From NCBI RefSeq assembly GCF_003938655.1, contig NZ_RJJT01000010.1, positions 1 through 64,000 on the forward strand: a stretch of 64,000 nt of DNA, written 5' to 3'. The position numbers and the translations under genes were made by a program. The notes below the pieces were generated by a model that was given only the letters and a program-made list of their open reading frames with translations, was not told the origin of the DNA and searched no databases. The DNA is from Rhizobium pisi. Its GTDB lineage: Bacteria; Pseudomonadota; Alphaproteobacteria; Rhizobiales; Rhizobiaceae. Below are positions 9,463 through 18,957 of the stretch, piece after piece (the stretch's first letter is position 1; each line of letters opens with the position of its first letter).

Positions 9463-12400
9463 TCACCTCACCCGGTCGCGCGCAAGATCGGTCAGGATGC
9501 CTGCGGCAACGGTAATGCGCGCAAGATTGGGATCGCCGCCGTCGCTGAGGCTCGAAAGCTCCTCGAGGATGCGGTTGATGCGGATGCGATCCTGCGCATG
9601 CCAGGCCTGGACGGGAAGCTTTTCCTTGCCATGGTCGGACAGGGCCGAGATGACGATATCGCGTCTGGCGCTGGCGATCTGGTCGATGCTGCGGGCAAGC
9701 GCCAAGTTCTCGTAATGGTCGGAGGTGAGGATCCGTCCGCCTGCCGCGAGCAGTCTGCCGATGCGGAAGGTCTGCGACACCGCGAAATAGTTTTCGGCGG
9801 CGCGCACCAGCGGCTCGCCGGTGCGCTCGGCGATCTGCATGATCTCCGGCACCAGCGCGAAGCTCGCCAGGCTGGCGATCTCGGCAGCGAGTTTTTCGGG
9901 CACGCCCGCCTGGGTGTATTCCGCCTGGCGGACAGCGGCATCGGCCGCCGCCTGCTCGGCAAAGGCAGGCTTCAGCTTCTTCAAAGCTGCCTGCAGCCGG
10001 CTAATCACCTCAGCCATATCAGCCTTGGTCATGCCGGTCTTCAGCAGCAGGCGCGTCAGCACGATAAAGCTGTGGCTGATCTCCTCATAGATGCGGTTCT
10101 GCATCTCGCCGGAAACCTTGCCGTCGAGGGCGTCCGTTTCGGCCCAGAGCCGGGTCAGGTCGAAACCGTCGCGGGCGACGATCGCTGCGCGCACGACTTC
10201 CGGTGCCGAAGCCGCCGTTGCGTCCATCATGGCGACGGTGAAGCTCGGTCCGCCGCGATTGATCGCCTCGTTGGCGAGAACGGTCGCGACGATTTCGCGC
10301 TTCAGGCGGTGGCCGGCGATATCGCCGGCGTTCGACTTCTGCATCTTCACGGGGAAATAATTCGAAAGCGTCGTGGTGAAATAGGGATCGTCAGGCAGAT
10401 CGCTTGCGGCCAGCGCATCGAAAAGCACGATCTTGGCATAGGACACCAGCACGCCGATTTCCGGCCGCGTCAGCGGCTTGCCAGCGGCATAGCGCTCGGC
10501 AAGCGTCGCGTCGTCCGGCAGCGTTTCGACCTTGCGGTTCAGCTGTTTGGCGCCTTCGAGAACGGTCATGAAGCGCGCAAGTTCCAGGCCGTTTGCCGTG
10601 CCCTTGCGCGCCGTCAGCGAGATTGCCAGCGACTGCAGGTAGTTGTTGCGCAGCACGAGGACCGCCACTTCGTCGGTCATCGACGAAAGAAGCTGGTCGC
10701 GTTTTGCGCGCGTCAGCCGCCCGTCATGCATGGCGGCCGCCAGCGCGATCTTGATGTTGACCTCGACGTCCGAGGTATTGACTCCGGCCGAGTTGTCGAT
10801 GGCGTCGGAGTTGCAGCGCCCGCCGTTGAGGCCATAGGCGATGCGGCCCTTCTGGGTGACGCCGAGGTTTGCACCCTCGCCGATCACCTTGGCGCGGACC
10901 TCAGTCGCGGTAATGCGGATCGGGTCGTTGGCGCGGTCGCCGACTTCGGCGTCGGTTTCGGAGGGAGCCTTCACATAGGTGCCGATGCCGCCGAACCAGA
11001 GAAGATCGACCGGGCTCTTCAGGATCGCCGTTATGATCTCGAAGGGCGTGGCGACTGATTTTTCGAGGCCGATCGCGGCAACCGCTTCCGGCGTCAGCGT
11101 CACTGATTTCGCCGCGCGGGAAATGATCATCGCGCCTTTCGAAAGCACGTTCTTGTCGAAGTCCTGCCAGCTCGAGCGCGGCAGGTTAAAGAGGCGCTGC
11201 CGCTCGGCAAGCGTCTTTTCCATGTCCGGATCGGGATCGATGATGATGTCGCGGTGATCGAAGGCGGCAATGAGGCGGATCTTGGGAGAGAGCAGCATGC
11301 CGTTGCCGAAGACGTCGCCCGACATGTCGCCGACGCCGGCGACGGTGAAGGGTGTCGTCTGGATGTCGATGTCCATTTCGCGGAAATGGCGTTTCACCGT
11401 TTCCCAGGCGCCGCGGGCGGTGATGCCCATCTTCTTGTGGTCGTAACCGGCCGAGCCGCCGGAGGCGAAGGCGTCGTCCAGCCAGAAGCCGGCCTCTTGC
11501 GCCAGGGCGTTGGCGGTGTCTGAGAAGGTTGCCGTGCCCTTGTCGGCGGCGACGACGAAATAGGGGTCGTCGCCGTCAAGCCTCACCGTATCCTTAGGCG
11601 GCACGATATCGGCGCCGGATATGTTGTCGGTAATCGAAAGCAGGGTGCGGATATAGGTCTTGTAAGCCTCGCGGCCGGCATTGAAGATCTCGTCACGGCT
11701 GCCGCCGACAGGAAGCTTCTTCGGGTAGAAGCCGCCCTTGGCGCCGACCGGCACGATAACGGCATTCTTCACCTGCTGGGCTTTGACGAGGCCGAGCACC
11801 TCCGTGCGATAATCCTCGGCACGATCAGACCAGCGCAGACCGCCGCGCGCCACCTTGCCGAAGCGCAGGTGCACGCCTTCGACTTCGACGCCGTAGACGA
11901 ACATCTCGCGGAAGGGTTTCGGCTCCGGCAGCCCGTCGACCAGGTTCGGATCGAGCTTGAAGGCAAGCATCGGCTTCGGCGAACCGTCGGCGTTCTTCTG
12001 GAAATAATTGGTGCGCAGCGTCGCATCAACGACATTGACGTAGCGGCGCAGGATACGGTCGTCGTCGAGGCTCGGCACGTCGGCGAGCGCAGCTTCGATC
12101 GTCTGGTGTAGCTCGGCAAGCTTCTTCAAGCGGACCTTTTCCGAAAGCCTGGTGTCGAGCGTGTCATGGAAGAGACGGAATATGGCGGCGGCGATTGCAG
12201 GATATTTGTCGAGCGTCGTTGCGATATAATCCTGCGAATAGGCAATGCCGGCCTGCCGGAGATAACGCGCATAGGCGCGCAGCACGTTGGCCTCGCGTGC
12301 CGAAAGCCCGGCCGACAGGATCAGCCGGTTGAAGCTGTCATTGTCGATCGTACCGGCGAAGGCGGCGACAAAAGCTTCCTCGAGCGCGGCGCCGTAATGC

Positions 12401-14238
12401 TGCAGATCGATTTCGCCGCCGTTGCGGGCCTCGAGTTCCATATCGTGCAGTACGACGAATTTGGTTTCTCCGCCGGCGGCCGGCACTCCGATGTCGAAGG
12501 TGCGTTCGCTGACGACGTTGAAACCGAGGTTTTCCAGAAGCGGCACGCGGCGCGACAGCGCCAGCTGGCCGCCGGCGTGGAAGATCTTCAGCGACAGGGT
12601 TCGGCCCTGCTCTTCCTCGCGATGATAGAACTGGATGCGAAGCGGCTCGCCGGCCGCGCAAGCGCCGATATCGGCGAGGTCGGCCACGGTCTCTTCCGGC
12701 GTGAAGGAATCCTGAAAGGCTTGATCGACCGATAGTTTCGGCGCCTTGGGTCCGGCCAGCGCCTCGAAACGATCGTCCCAACGTGCGGTGATTTCCCGGA
12801 TCGTCTGCTCCAGCTTCGCCTGCGGAATGCGCGGCGTCTTGCCGCCGGAGCGGCCGATGATGAAATGCACGCGCGCCACGCCGCCTTCCGGGAAAGCCGG
12901 GTAATAGGCGGAGACACGGCCGTCATAGACGGTCTTCAGATAGGTGCCGATCCGCTCGCGCACGATCGAGTCATACTCCTCGCGCGGCACGTAGACGATC
13001 ACCGAGACAAAGCGGTCGAAATGGTCGATGCGCGGCAGGGCGCGCACGCGTGGCCGGTCGGCCAGATCGTTGATCTGTTCGGCAAAGCTCGCAAGCAAGG
13101 TCGTGTCGATCTGAAAGAGATCGTCGCGCGGATAGGATTCCAGCGTGTTGTCGAGCATGCGACCGGAATGGCTCATCGGGTCGAAGCCGAAATGCTCCTT
13201 CACCTTCTCGATCTTGGAACGCAGCAGCGGGATCTCGGAGGCGAGCGACGTATAGGCCGTCGAGGTGAAAAGACCGACGATACGCAGCTCGCCGGTGACG
13301 TTGCCGTCGGCATCGAAGCGCTTGACGCCGACATAATCCATATAGGCGCGGCGATGGACGATCGATTTCACGTTCGCCTTGGTGACGATGAGGAAGTCCG
13401 GGCCGTCGAGGAAGGCGAGAATCTCGGGCGTCGTCGTCACGGCGTCCTTGCCGGTGCGCAGCACGAGGACGTCGGGGTTGGAGAGGATACCGAGGCCAGC
13501 GCCCTTGTCACGCTCGACCTTGGCGTCGGCGCCCTTGCCGGAATAGACATATTCGCGCATGCCGAGGAAGGTGAAATTCTCATCGCGCAGCCAGCTCAGG
13601 AAGGCGATCGCCTCGGCGTGTTCGGCCTTCCTGCGGCCGGCGCCATTGGCCGCAAGCTCGGCGATCACGCCATCGAGTTTGGCAAGCATCGGCTTCCAGT
13701 CGGAGACCGACAGGCGGACCTGTTCGAGCACGGTCTGTACGCGTTTGATGAGATCGGCGGCCTGGCTGGAATTGAGCGGCGCGATATGAAGCTGGATATG
13801 GCTGACGCGCGCGGCCGGATCGCTCGGATGATCGGCGGAATAAAGCGCGGGTGCCTTGCTCTTTTCGATTACCAGGATGGGATGCACGGCCATGAACAGG
13901 TCGCGGTAGGTGCTCGTCACCTCACCCATGACCGATTCATAGAGGAAAGGCATGTTTCTGTCGGTGACCGAAAGCACCGAGACGGCGGTGCCGTCAGGCG
14001 TGACATCGGCAATGGTGTCGATGCTGACCCGCGGCGCCTTGCCGTTCCAGGCGGCGAGTTCCTTGGCCGAATGCACGGCGGTGAGCGCCAGCATCTCAGG
14101 CGTATAGAGTTCGAGATCGTCATTGCTGGCCCGGCCGAAGAGAATTTCCGGATCGAGATAGGCCTCGCTTGTCGCCTTGGCGATCTTGCGCGCACTTTCG
14201 ATCTGCTTCTCCCGTTTCGGATTGTTTCTGGCAGCCAT
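9463..14238 (-). CDS. gdhZ: large NAD-dependent glutamate dehydrogenase
   Basis: Oxidatively deaminates glutamate to 2-oxoglutarate and ammonia with NAD. The 1591-residue length places it in the very large (about 180 kDa per subunit) GDH class of proteobacteria and actinobacteria, not the 50-kDa class. The N-terminal half holds ACT-like regulatory modules. The catalytic core follows at about residues 800-1200, with GAKGGFYPKKLP and the coenzyme and hinge region PPKDTVRLDGDDPYFVVAADKG. The chosen ATG at 14238 has GGGAGG eight bases upstream and begins the conserved region; the frame stays open to 14499 without similarity. The stop lies 24 bases before the transporter start. Characterised members are allosterically regulated by amino acids. 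Confidence 0.93.
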   Translation of the reverse strand: MAARNNPKREKQIESARKIAKATSEAYLDPEILFGRASNDDLELYTPEMLALTAVHSAKELAAWNGKAPRVSIDTIADVTPDGTAVSVLSVTDRNMPFLYESVMGEVTSTYRDLFMAVHPILVIEKSKAPALYSADHPSDPAARVSHIQLHIAPLNSSQAADLIKRVQTVLEQVRLSVSDWKPMLAKLDGVIAELAANGAGRRKAEHAEAIAFLSWLRDENFTFLGMREYVYSGKGADAKVERDKGAGLGILSNPDVLVLRTGKDAVTTTPEILAFLDGPDFLIVTKANVKSIVHRRAYMDYVGVKRFDADGNVTGELRIVGLFTSTAYTSLASEIPLLRSKIEKVKEHFGFDPMSHSGRMLDNTLESYPRDDLFQIDTTLLASFAEQINDLADRPRVRALPRIDHFDRFVSVIVYVPREEYDSIVRERIGTYLKTVYDGRVSAYYPAFPEGGVARVHFIIGRSGGKTPRIPQAKLEQTIREITARWDDRFEALAGPKAPKLSVDQAFQDSFTPEETVADLADIGACAAGEPLRIQFYHREEEQGRTLSLKIFHAGGQLALSRRVPLLENLGFNVVSERTFDIGVPAAGGETKFVVLHDMELEARNGGEIDLQHYGAALEEAFVAAFAGTIDNDSFNRLILSAGLSAREANVLRAYARYLRQAGIAYSQDYIATTLDKYPAIAAAIFRLFHDTLDTRLSEKVRLKKLAELHQTIEAALADVPSLDDDRILRRYVNVVDATLRTNYFQKNADGSPKPMLAFKLDPNLVDGLPEPKPFREMFVYGVEVEGVHLRFGKVARGGLRWSDRAEDYRTEVLGLVKAQQVKNAVIVPVGAKGGFYPKKLPVGGSRDEIFNAGREAYKTYIRTLLSITDNISGADIVPPKDTVRLDGDDPYFVVAADKGTATFSDTANALAQEAGFWLDDAFASGGSAGYDHKKMGITARGAWETVKRHFREMDIDIQTTPFTVAGVGDMSGDVFGNGMLLSPKIRLIAAFDHRDIIIDPDPDMEKTLAERQRLFNLPRSSWQDFDKNVLSKGAMIISRAAKSVTLTPEAVAAIGLEKSVATPFEIITAILKSPVDLLWFGGIGTYVKAPSETDAEVGDRANDPIRITATEVRAKVIGEGANLGVTQKGRIAYGLNGGRCNSDAIDNSAGVNTSDVEVNIKIALAAAMHDGRLTRAKRDQLLSSMTDEVAVLVLRNNYLQSLAISLTARKGTANGLELARFMTVLEGAKQLNRKVETLPDDATLAERYAAGKPLTRPEIGVLVSYAKIVLFDALAASDLPDDPYFTTTLSNYFPVKMQKSNAGDIAGHRLKREIVATVLANEAINRGGPSFTVAMMDATAASAPEVVRAAIVARDGFDLTRLWAETDALDGKVSGEMQNRIYEEISHSFIVLTRLLLKTGMTKADMAEVISRLQAALKKLKPAFAEQAAADAAVRQAEYTQAGVPEKLAAEIASLASFALVPEIMQIAERTGEPLVRAAENYFAVSQTFRIGRLLAAGGRILTSDHYENLALARSIDQIASARRDIVISALSDHGKEKLPVQAWHAQDRIRINRILEELSSLSDGGDPNLARITVAAGILTDLARDRVR

Positions 14239-14514
14239 GAATCGCCTCCCGCGATGATCTGATTTTCTGCAAGCTAGCAGAAGATTCCTCGAAAAAATCT
14301 CTAAAATAGAGGCCTGTAGGATCGTTTTGATGCTTTTTGACGTCGAAAATGGGAAATTTTTGGAGATTTTTCCGTTTTCATGGCCAAAACGAATGGGAAA
14401 GCCTCTCTTCGGGCATTTCGTTTCGCCACACATTTCCATGCTCACGTGAAGAATGGTTGACAGCGTGGCGTCAAAAAGATCATCAAACGCCATCATCATT
14501 CGGACCTTGATATC
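14239..14514. other. divergent intergenic region between gdhZ and pdxY
   Basis: 276 bases, noticeably more AT-rich than the flanking genes, especially about 14275-14400. It must hold the promoters of both divergent genes. I found no confident -35/-10 pair, no known operator and no convincing small ORF. Confidence 0.5.
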
Positions 14515-15390
14515 ATGTCGGAAAATGCAGCGGGCACAGTCCTCGTCATCTCAAGCCATGTGGTGCGCGGCTCGGTTGGAAACCGGGCAGCCGTCTTTGC
14601 GCTGGAGACGCTCGGTCATCCGGTCTGGGCGCTCCCGACCGTCGTGCTGCCCTGGCATCCCGGCCATGGTCGCTCGACGCGGCTGACCTTTGCGGAATCC
14701 GATTTCGACGCGGCGATCGACGATCTGATCCGCGCGCCGTGGATCGGCGAAGTCAAGGCGGTGCTTTCAGGCTATTTCGGCAATGCCGCCCAGGCGCGCT
14801 CCGTCGCCCGGCTGATCGGTGCGCTCAGACAAGACAATCCCGAACTGCTTTATGTCTGCGATCCGGTCATGGGCGATCTCGGCGGCCTCTACGTGCCGGA
14901 AGCGACCGCTGAGGCCATTCGCGACCATCTCATCCCGCTCGCCTCGCTCGCGACGCCGAACCGCTACGAACTTGCCTGGCTTTCGGGTGCGGCGCTCCAA
15001 GACAACAGCGCGATCATGGAGGCGGCGCTGGCGCTCGGGCCATCGCGCATGCTCGTTACCTCGGCCGTGCCGATGATGGCGGGTGGTACCGGCAATCTCT
15101 ATCTCTCCGGCCGTCACGCGCTTCTCGCCGAGCACCGCGTCGTCGAAAACCCGCCGAACGGTCTCGGCGACCTGCTTGCCGCCGTCTTCCTGTCGCGCCT
15201 GCTCTCCGGTCTCGAGGACGAAAAGGCGCTGCAGCTTGCCACCGCCAGCGTCTTCGAGGTGCTTGCGCGCGCCGTCAAACGCGGCAGCAATGAGTTGATG
15301 CTGGCAAGCGACGCTTCCAGTCTCTCGACGCCAATGGCCATGGTGCAGATGCGCCGGCTTGTGCACCCGGCGCAGCGACGGAAAAAATGA
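14515..15390 (+). CDS. pdxY: pyridoxal kinase PdxY
   Basis: Phosphorylates pyridoxal (and related B6 vitamers) with ATP in the salvage route to pyridoxal phosphate. The 291-residue protein of the ribokinase fold shows VISSHVVRGSVGNRAA at the N-terminus (substrate pocket), the YVCDPVMGD segment in the middle, and a GLGDLLAA motif with the presumed catalytic aspartate at 219. The usual GTGD or GVGD is replaced here by GLGD, which preserves the aspartate. The gene is divergent from gdhZ and 71 bases upstream of the carbonic anhydrase gene. Confidence 0.93.
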   Translation: MSENAAGTVLVISSHVVRGSVGNRAAVFALETLGHPVWALPTVVLPWHPGHGRSTRLTFAESDFDAAIDDLIRAPWIGEVKAVLSGYFGNAAQARSVARLIGALRQDNPELLYVCDPVMGDLGGLYVPEATAEAIRDHLIPLASLATPNRYELAWLSGAALQDNSAIMEAALALGPSRMLVTSAVPMMAGGTGNLYLSGRHALLAEHRVVENPPNGLGDLLAAVFLSRLLSGLEDEKALQLATASVFEVLARAVKRGSNELMLASDASSLSTPMAMVQMRRLVHPAQRRKK

Positions 15391-15461
15391 CGCATTTGCC
15401 GATGCAGGCATTTTGCAGTGCAACAGTTGATCTTGTCGTTCGTGCGCGCTAATCCAGAAGC

Positions 15462-16103
15462 ATGCAGCGTTTTCCAACACCTCTTCTGGACGGCTATCGC
15501 AACTTTATGCACGGGCGTTATGCCGACGCCCGCGACAGGTATCGGCAACTTGCCGAAAACGGTCAGAGTCCCCACACGCTGGTTATTGCCTGTTCGGATT
15601 CGCGTGCGGCGCCGGAGCTGATCTTCGATGCCGGCCCGGGCGAGCTCTTCGTCATCCGCAACGTCGCCAACATGGTGCCGCCTTACGAGCCGGACGGTCA
15701 TTTCCATTCGACGTCGGCCGCGCTCGAATTTGCGGTACAGGCGCTGAAGGTCTCCGATATCGTCGTGATGGGTCATGGCCGCTGCGGCGGCATTCGCGCA
15801 GCGCTCGATCCGAATGCCGAGCCGCTGTCGCCCGGCGATTTCATCGGCCGCTGGATGTCGCTGGTTAAGCCCGCCGCCGAGCAGATCCAGAGCAACGACG
15901 TGATGACGGCCGCCGAGCGGCAGACAGCGCTGGAGCGTGTCTCCATCCGCAATTCGATCAACAATCTCAGGACCTTCCCTGACATCAAGGCGCTCGAAGA
16001 AGCAGGAAAAATGCATCTTCACGGCGCCTGGTTCGACATCTCGACCGGTGAACTCTGGGTCATGGATGCCGAGACGCGCGACTTCATTCGTCCCGAAATC
16101 TAG
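15462..16103 (+). CDS. beta-class carbonic anhydrase
   Basis: Interconverts carbon dioxide and bicarbonate in the cytoplasm. The 213-residue protein has all zinc and active-site residues of the beta class: Cys44 and Asp46-Arg48 in ACSDSR, His105 and Cys108 in MGHGRCGG. The fold spans nearly the whole protein. The ATG at 15462 gives the normal family length. No terminator is evident before the diguanylate cyclase gene. Confidence 0.95.
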   Translation: MQRFPTPLLDGYRNFMHGRYADARDRYRQLAENGQSPHTLVIACSDSRAAPELIFDAGPGELFVIRNVANMVPPYEPDGHFHSTSAALEFAVQALKVSDIVVMGHGRCGGIRAALDPNAEPLSPGDFIGRWMSLVKPAAEQIQSNDVMTAAERQTALERVSIRNSINNLRTFPDIKALEEAGKMHLHGAWFDISTGELWVMDAETRDFIRPEI

Positions 16104-16200
16104 GGACGCGTCGCTTTATCACTTTTTTAAGAATTGTTGCTAAGCTCGCCGTCAATTGGTTGCGCACGACCGACGTTTTTGCTCACCGTGGCGATTGGCG

Positions 16201-17820
16201 ATGAAGTTCGAAACCATCAAAAGGGTCATCCTGGCGGCTATCATGCTGCCCTTCGTCTTCATGATCATTGAAGGCATCGTCGTCATACGATCCTCGGTCA
16301 AGCAATACAGGGATCTCGAGAAGGACCGGCAGTTTGCCGATGTGCTCGCCCGTGGCGGATCCATCGCCGCCACCGAGATCCTGAGCGAAATCGGCGCCAC
16401 CCGCCGCTACCTCGCCCATCCCAGCGACCGGACCGCCATCGACATGCAGAGAAGCCGGATGAAGCTCGACGACGAGCGCCGGGCTTTCTATGCCAGCTTA
16501 CCCTCGCGCGATACGCTCGACGCGGGGCTGGCCGACGAACTATCGACTCTCAGCCTTGCCTACAGCCGCATCGTCGCCGCACGCAGCGCCGTCGACCAGG
16601 GCCGCTATGCCCACAGCGATCCCGGTTCGATCTACTGGTTTGCGGCTCTCAAGCAACTGGCTATCGTCGATGCGCTTTCACCTTTGATCAGCGATCCGGT
16701 GCTGCTGGACAAATCCAACCAGCTGATGGGCATCCTGCTGACCTATTACGGCGAAAGGCTGATCACCATCGTCGGTACCCGTTACCTCGACCAGGGCCTT
16801 TCCGCCAGGTTTCCGGTGGAGCTGTTCGTGCAGGGTAAGGTCATGATCGGCGAGGGCATGGAGCATATGGTTTTCCATTCCTCCGCGCCGACTGCGCGTG
16901 ACATCGTCGCCTATCTCGCTCACGCAAGCCAGGTGAAGGCGAATGCGATCACCGATTCCATCCTTGCCGGATCGCGGCCGACAAACGCCGTGCGCGACAT
17001 CTGGGCCGCCGCGCAGAACGAAAGGATGGCCTTCCTGCAGCAGAAGATCGTCGAGGCGGCGAGAGACATCCACGAGACCGGCGAAAGCCTGTCGACACGC
17101 TCGCATATTCACCTGACGCTGATTCTTTCGCTGTGCGCCGGTCTGCTCATTCTCGCCACCTTGGTGACGGTGCTGGCAGCAAGGGGCCTGCGCCTGATCG
17201 ACCGGCTGACGCGGGATCGCGAGATGCTGGTGGGCGAGTTGCGCAATGCCGCCCAAACCGACCTTCTGACCGGCCTTTACAACAGGCGCGGCTTTGAGGT
17301 CGCCGCATCGGCACTTCTCACGCAGGCCGAGCACGGGTCGCGCTGGATCTCCGTCGTGCTTTTCGACCTCGATCATTTCAAGAAGATCAACGATATCAAC
17401 GGCCATGATGCCGGCGATGCCGTGCTGCGGCATGTCGCAAGCGTCGCGCGTGAGAATTTCCGGTCCTTCGATCTGCTGGTGCGCCATGGCGGCGAGGAGT
17501 TCCTGGCGCTTCTGCCGGATTCGACGCCTGACGACGCCGCTACCGTTGCAGAATGCGTGCGGCTGGCGATCGAGGCGGCGGAAATCCCTTTACCGGGCGG
17601 CGATCTTATCAAGGTCACGGCGAGCTTCGGATGCGCCGGCCGGGCAAACGAAGCCTTCAACCGCAACTTCGAGGATCTGGTCAAGCGCGCCGACCTGGCG
17701 CTTTATGCCGCCAAGGCCTCCGGCCGCAATTGCGTCGTCTCGGGACCGACCGTGCCCGTGATGACGCAGGAGGATCGACGCAAGACGGCATCCGGCGGCG
17801 GTTTCGATTCCCGCATATGA
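16201..17820 (+). CDS. membrane-bound diguanylate cyclase (GGDEF)
   Basis: Synthesises cyclic di-GMP from two GTP. The 539 residues comprise a transmembrane helix (about 8-30), a 270-residue helical, presumably periplasmic, region with no domain I recognise, a second helix (about 303-328) and a C-terminal GGDEF domain. The active site reads GGEEF at 430-434, a functional variant, and the inhibitory I-site RxxD is present as Arg421-Asp424, exactly five residues earlier. No EAL domain follows. The ATG at 16201 immediately precedes the first membrane helix; an in-frame TTG at 16156 is less likely. A strong hairpin follows the stop. The input signal is unknown. Confidence 0.92.
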   Translation: MKFETIKRVILAAIMLPFVFMIIEGIVVIRSSVKQYRDLEKDRQFADVLARGGSIAATEILSEIGATRRYLAHPSDRTAIDMQRSRMKLDDERRAFYASLPSRDTLDAGLADELSTLSLAYSRIVAARSAVDQGRYAHSDPGSIYWFAALKQLAIVDALSPLISDPVLLDKSNQLMGILLTYYGERLITIVGTRYLDQGLSARFPVELFVQGKVMIGEGMEHMVFHSSAPTARDIVAYLAHASQVKANAITDSILAGSRPTNAVRDIWAAAQNERMAFLQQKIVEAARDIHETGESLSTRSHIHLTLILSLCAGLLILATLVTVLAARGLRLIDRLTRDREMLVGELRNAAQTDLLTGLYNRRGFEVAASALLTQAEHGSRWISVVLFDLDHFKKINDINGHDAGDAVLRHVASVARENFRSFDLLVRHGGEEFLALLPDSTPDDAATVAECVRLAIEAAEIPLPGGDLIKVTASFGCAGRANEAFNRNFEDLVKRADLALYAAKASGRNCVVSGPTVPVMTQEDRRKTASGGGFDSRI

Positions 17821-17822
17821 AA

Positions 17823-17846
17823 AACGCCGCATATTGCAGCGGCGTT
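17823..17846. terminator. bidirectional hairpin terminator
   Basis: A perfect 8-bp stem (17823-17830 with 17839-17846) with an 8-base loop, flanked by A and T runs on both sides. It lies between the convergent diguanylate cyclase and lytic transglycosylase genes and can stop both. Confidence 0.85.
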
Positions 17847-17871
17847 TCCGGGTATTCCTATCGATGAAGGC

Positions 17872-18693
17872 CTATCTGCCGTCGATCTGCTGGCCGATAT
17901 AGGCAATCGCCTGCTGGTAGACGCTTGCAGCGTTCCAGCCCTGAATAGCAACGAAATTCCGCTCTCCCGGCTGATAGCCGGCGCCGGCGCGCCAGCCATG
18001 GCCCTTGAGGAAATTCGCGGTCGAGGCGAGCGCATCGGCGCGGGAACCGACCATATCAACGCGGCCGTCGCCATCGCCATCGGCGCCGAAGCGCACGACA
18101 TTGCGCGGGAGAAACTGCGTCTGGCCGATTTCGCCATGGGCAGCACCCCTAGCCTGCGGGCTCAGATAACCCTCGGAGACGAGCTGGAGCGCGGCGTAGA
18201 GCTGGTCAGTGAAATAATCCGAACGGCGGCAATCATAGGCAAGGGTCGAAACAGCCGACATCGTATGCTGGTTGCCCATATAGCTGCCGAAACCGGTTTC
18301 CATGCCCCAGATCGCGATCAGCGGGCCGGCCGGAACGCCGAAACGGCGCTCGATCGAGGCGAAGAGCGCCTGGTTGGCGGCTTTCATCGAGCGGCCGCGG
18401 GAAATGACGGCGGCACCGCCGCGCTTCTGCATGAACGCATCGAAGGACAGCTTGAAGCTTTTCTGGCCGCGGTCGGCGGCGATCGTCGGCTTGTTGTAGC
18501 TGACATTGGCGAAGGCGCGGCTCAAGACCGATTGGCTGACGCCATTGGCCGCTGCAGTCTGCTTGAAATCGGCAACCCAGGCGTCGAAGCCGGCGCTGGT
18601 ATTGCCGCATTGCGCGCCTTGCGCGAACGCCGGTACCGCATGGAGGACGCCCATCGCCGCGGCGGCCGCCAGAAACAACTTTGTCATGCGCAT
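17872..18693 (-). CDS. periplasmic lytic murein transglycosylase (MltB-like, SLT_2)
   Basis: Cleaves the MurNAc-GlcNAc bond of peptidoglycan, leaving a 1,6-anhydro end. The 273-residue precursor has a cleavable signal peptide (cleavage after AFA, residue 24; no lipobox cysteine, unlike MltB itself). The catalytic glutamate is Glu132 in IWGMETGFG, followed by the AHGEIGQTQFLP segment typical of the SLT_2 family. An EF-hand-like loop runs from Asp205 to Asp213 (DGDGDGRVD), matching the calcium site known in E. coli Slt35/MltB. The ATG at 18693 starts the signal peptide; the frame opens to 18759 without one. Confidence 0.92.
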   Translation of the reverse strand: MRMTKLFLAAAAAMGVLHAVPAFAQGAQCGNTSAGFDAWVADFKQTAAANGVSQSVLSRAFANVSYNKPTIAADRGQKSFKLSFDAFMQKRGGAAVISRGRSMKAANQALFASIERRFGVPAGPLIAIWGMETGFGSYMGNQHTMSAVSTLAYDCRRSDYFTDQLYAALQLVSEGYLSPQARGAAHGEIGQTQFLPRNVVRFGADGDGDGRVDMVGSRADALASTANFLKGHGWRAGAGYQPGERNFVAIQGWNAASVYQQAIAYIGQQIDGR

Positions 18694-18904
18694 CGAGAAA
18701 CCCCGCTTCCGATCTGCTAAAGCGCGTCGCCTCGAATGGGATTGTACGACGCGCCTCAAGTCTTCGTTTCATACATGCCGTCCCCCGTGAACGGGTTAGG
18801 GGGCATGCATTGCTTGATGCCGGGCAAGAATGCCAGCCGAAGGGGATTTTGTCACGATCACCTTCAGCAGATGCTTATAGACGGATGCATCCTCAACTCG
18901 GCAA

Positions 18905-18932
18905 AAAGCCCTGCCATCATCAGCAGGGCTTT
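18905..18932 (-). terminator. hairpin terminator after asd
   Basis: A perfect 10-bp stem (18905-18914 with 18923-18932) and an 8-base loop. The A-run at its left edge becomes a U-run on the minus-strand message, 26 bases after the asd stop. Confidence 0.88.
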
Positions 18933-18957
18933 AGCATGTTATGGTTTACAAATGGTA

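Noticed and set aside
12865-14262. 465-codon plus-strand frame (and a similar one at 9400-11058)
   Set aside because: Both are antisense to the glutamate dehydrogenase gene, His/Asp-rich shadows of high-GC codons with no start signal.
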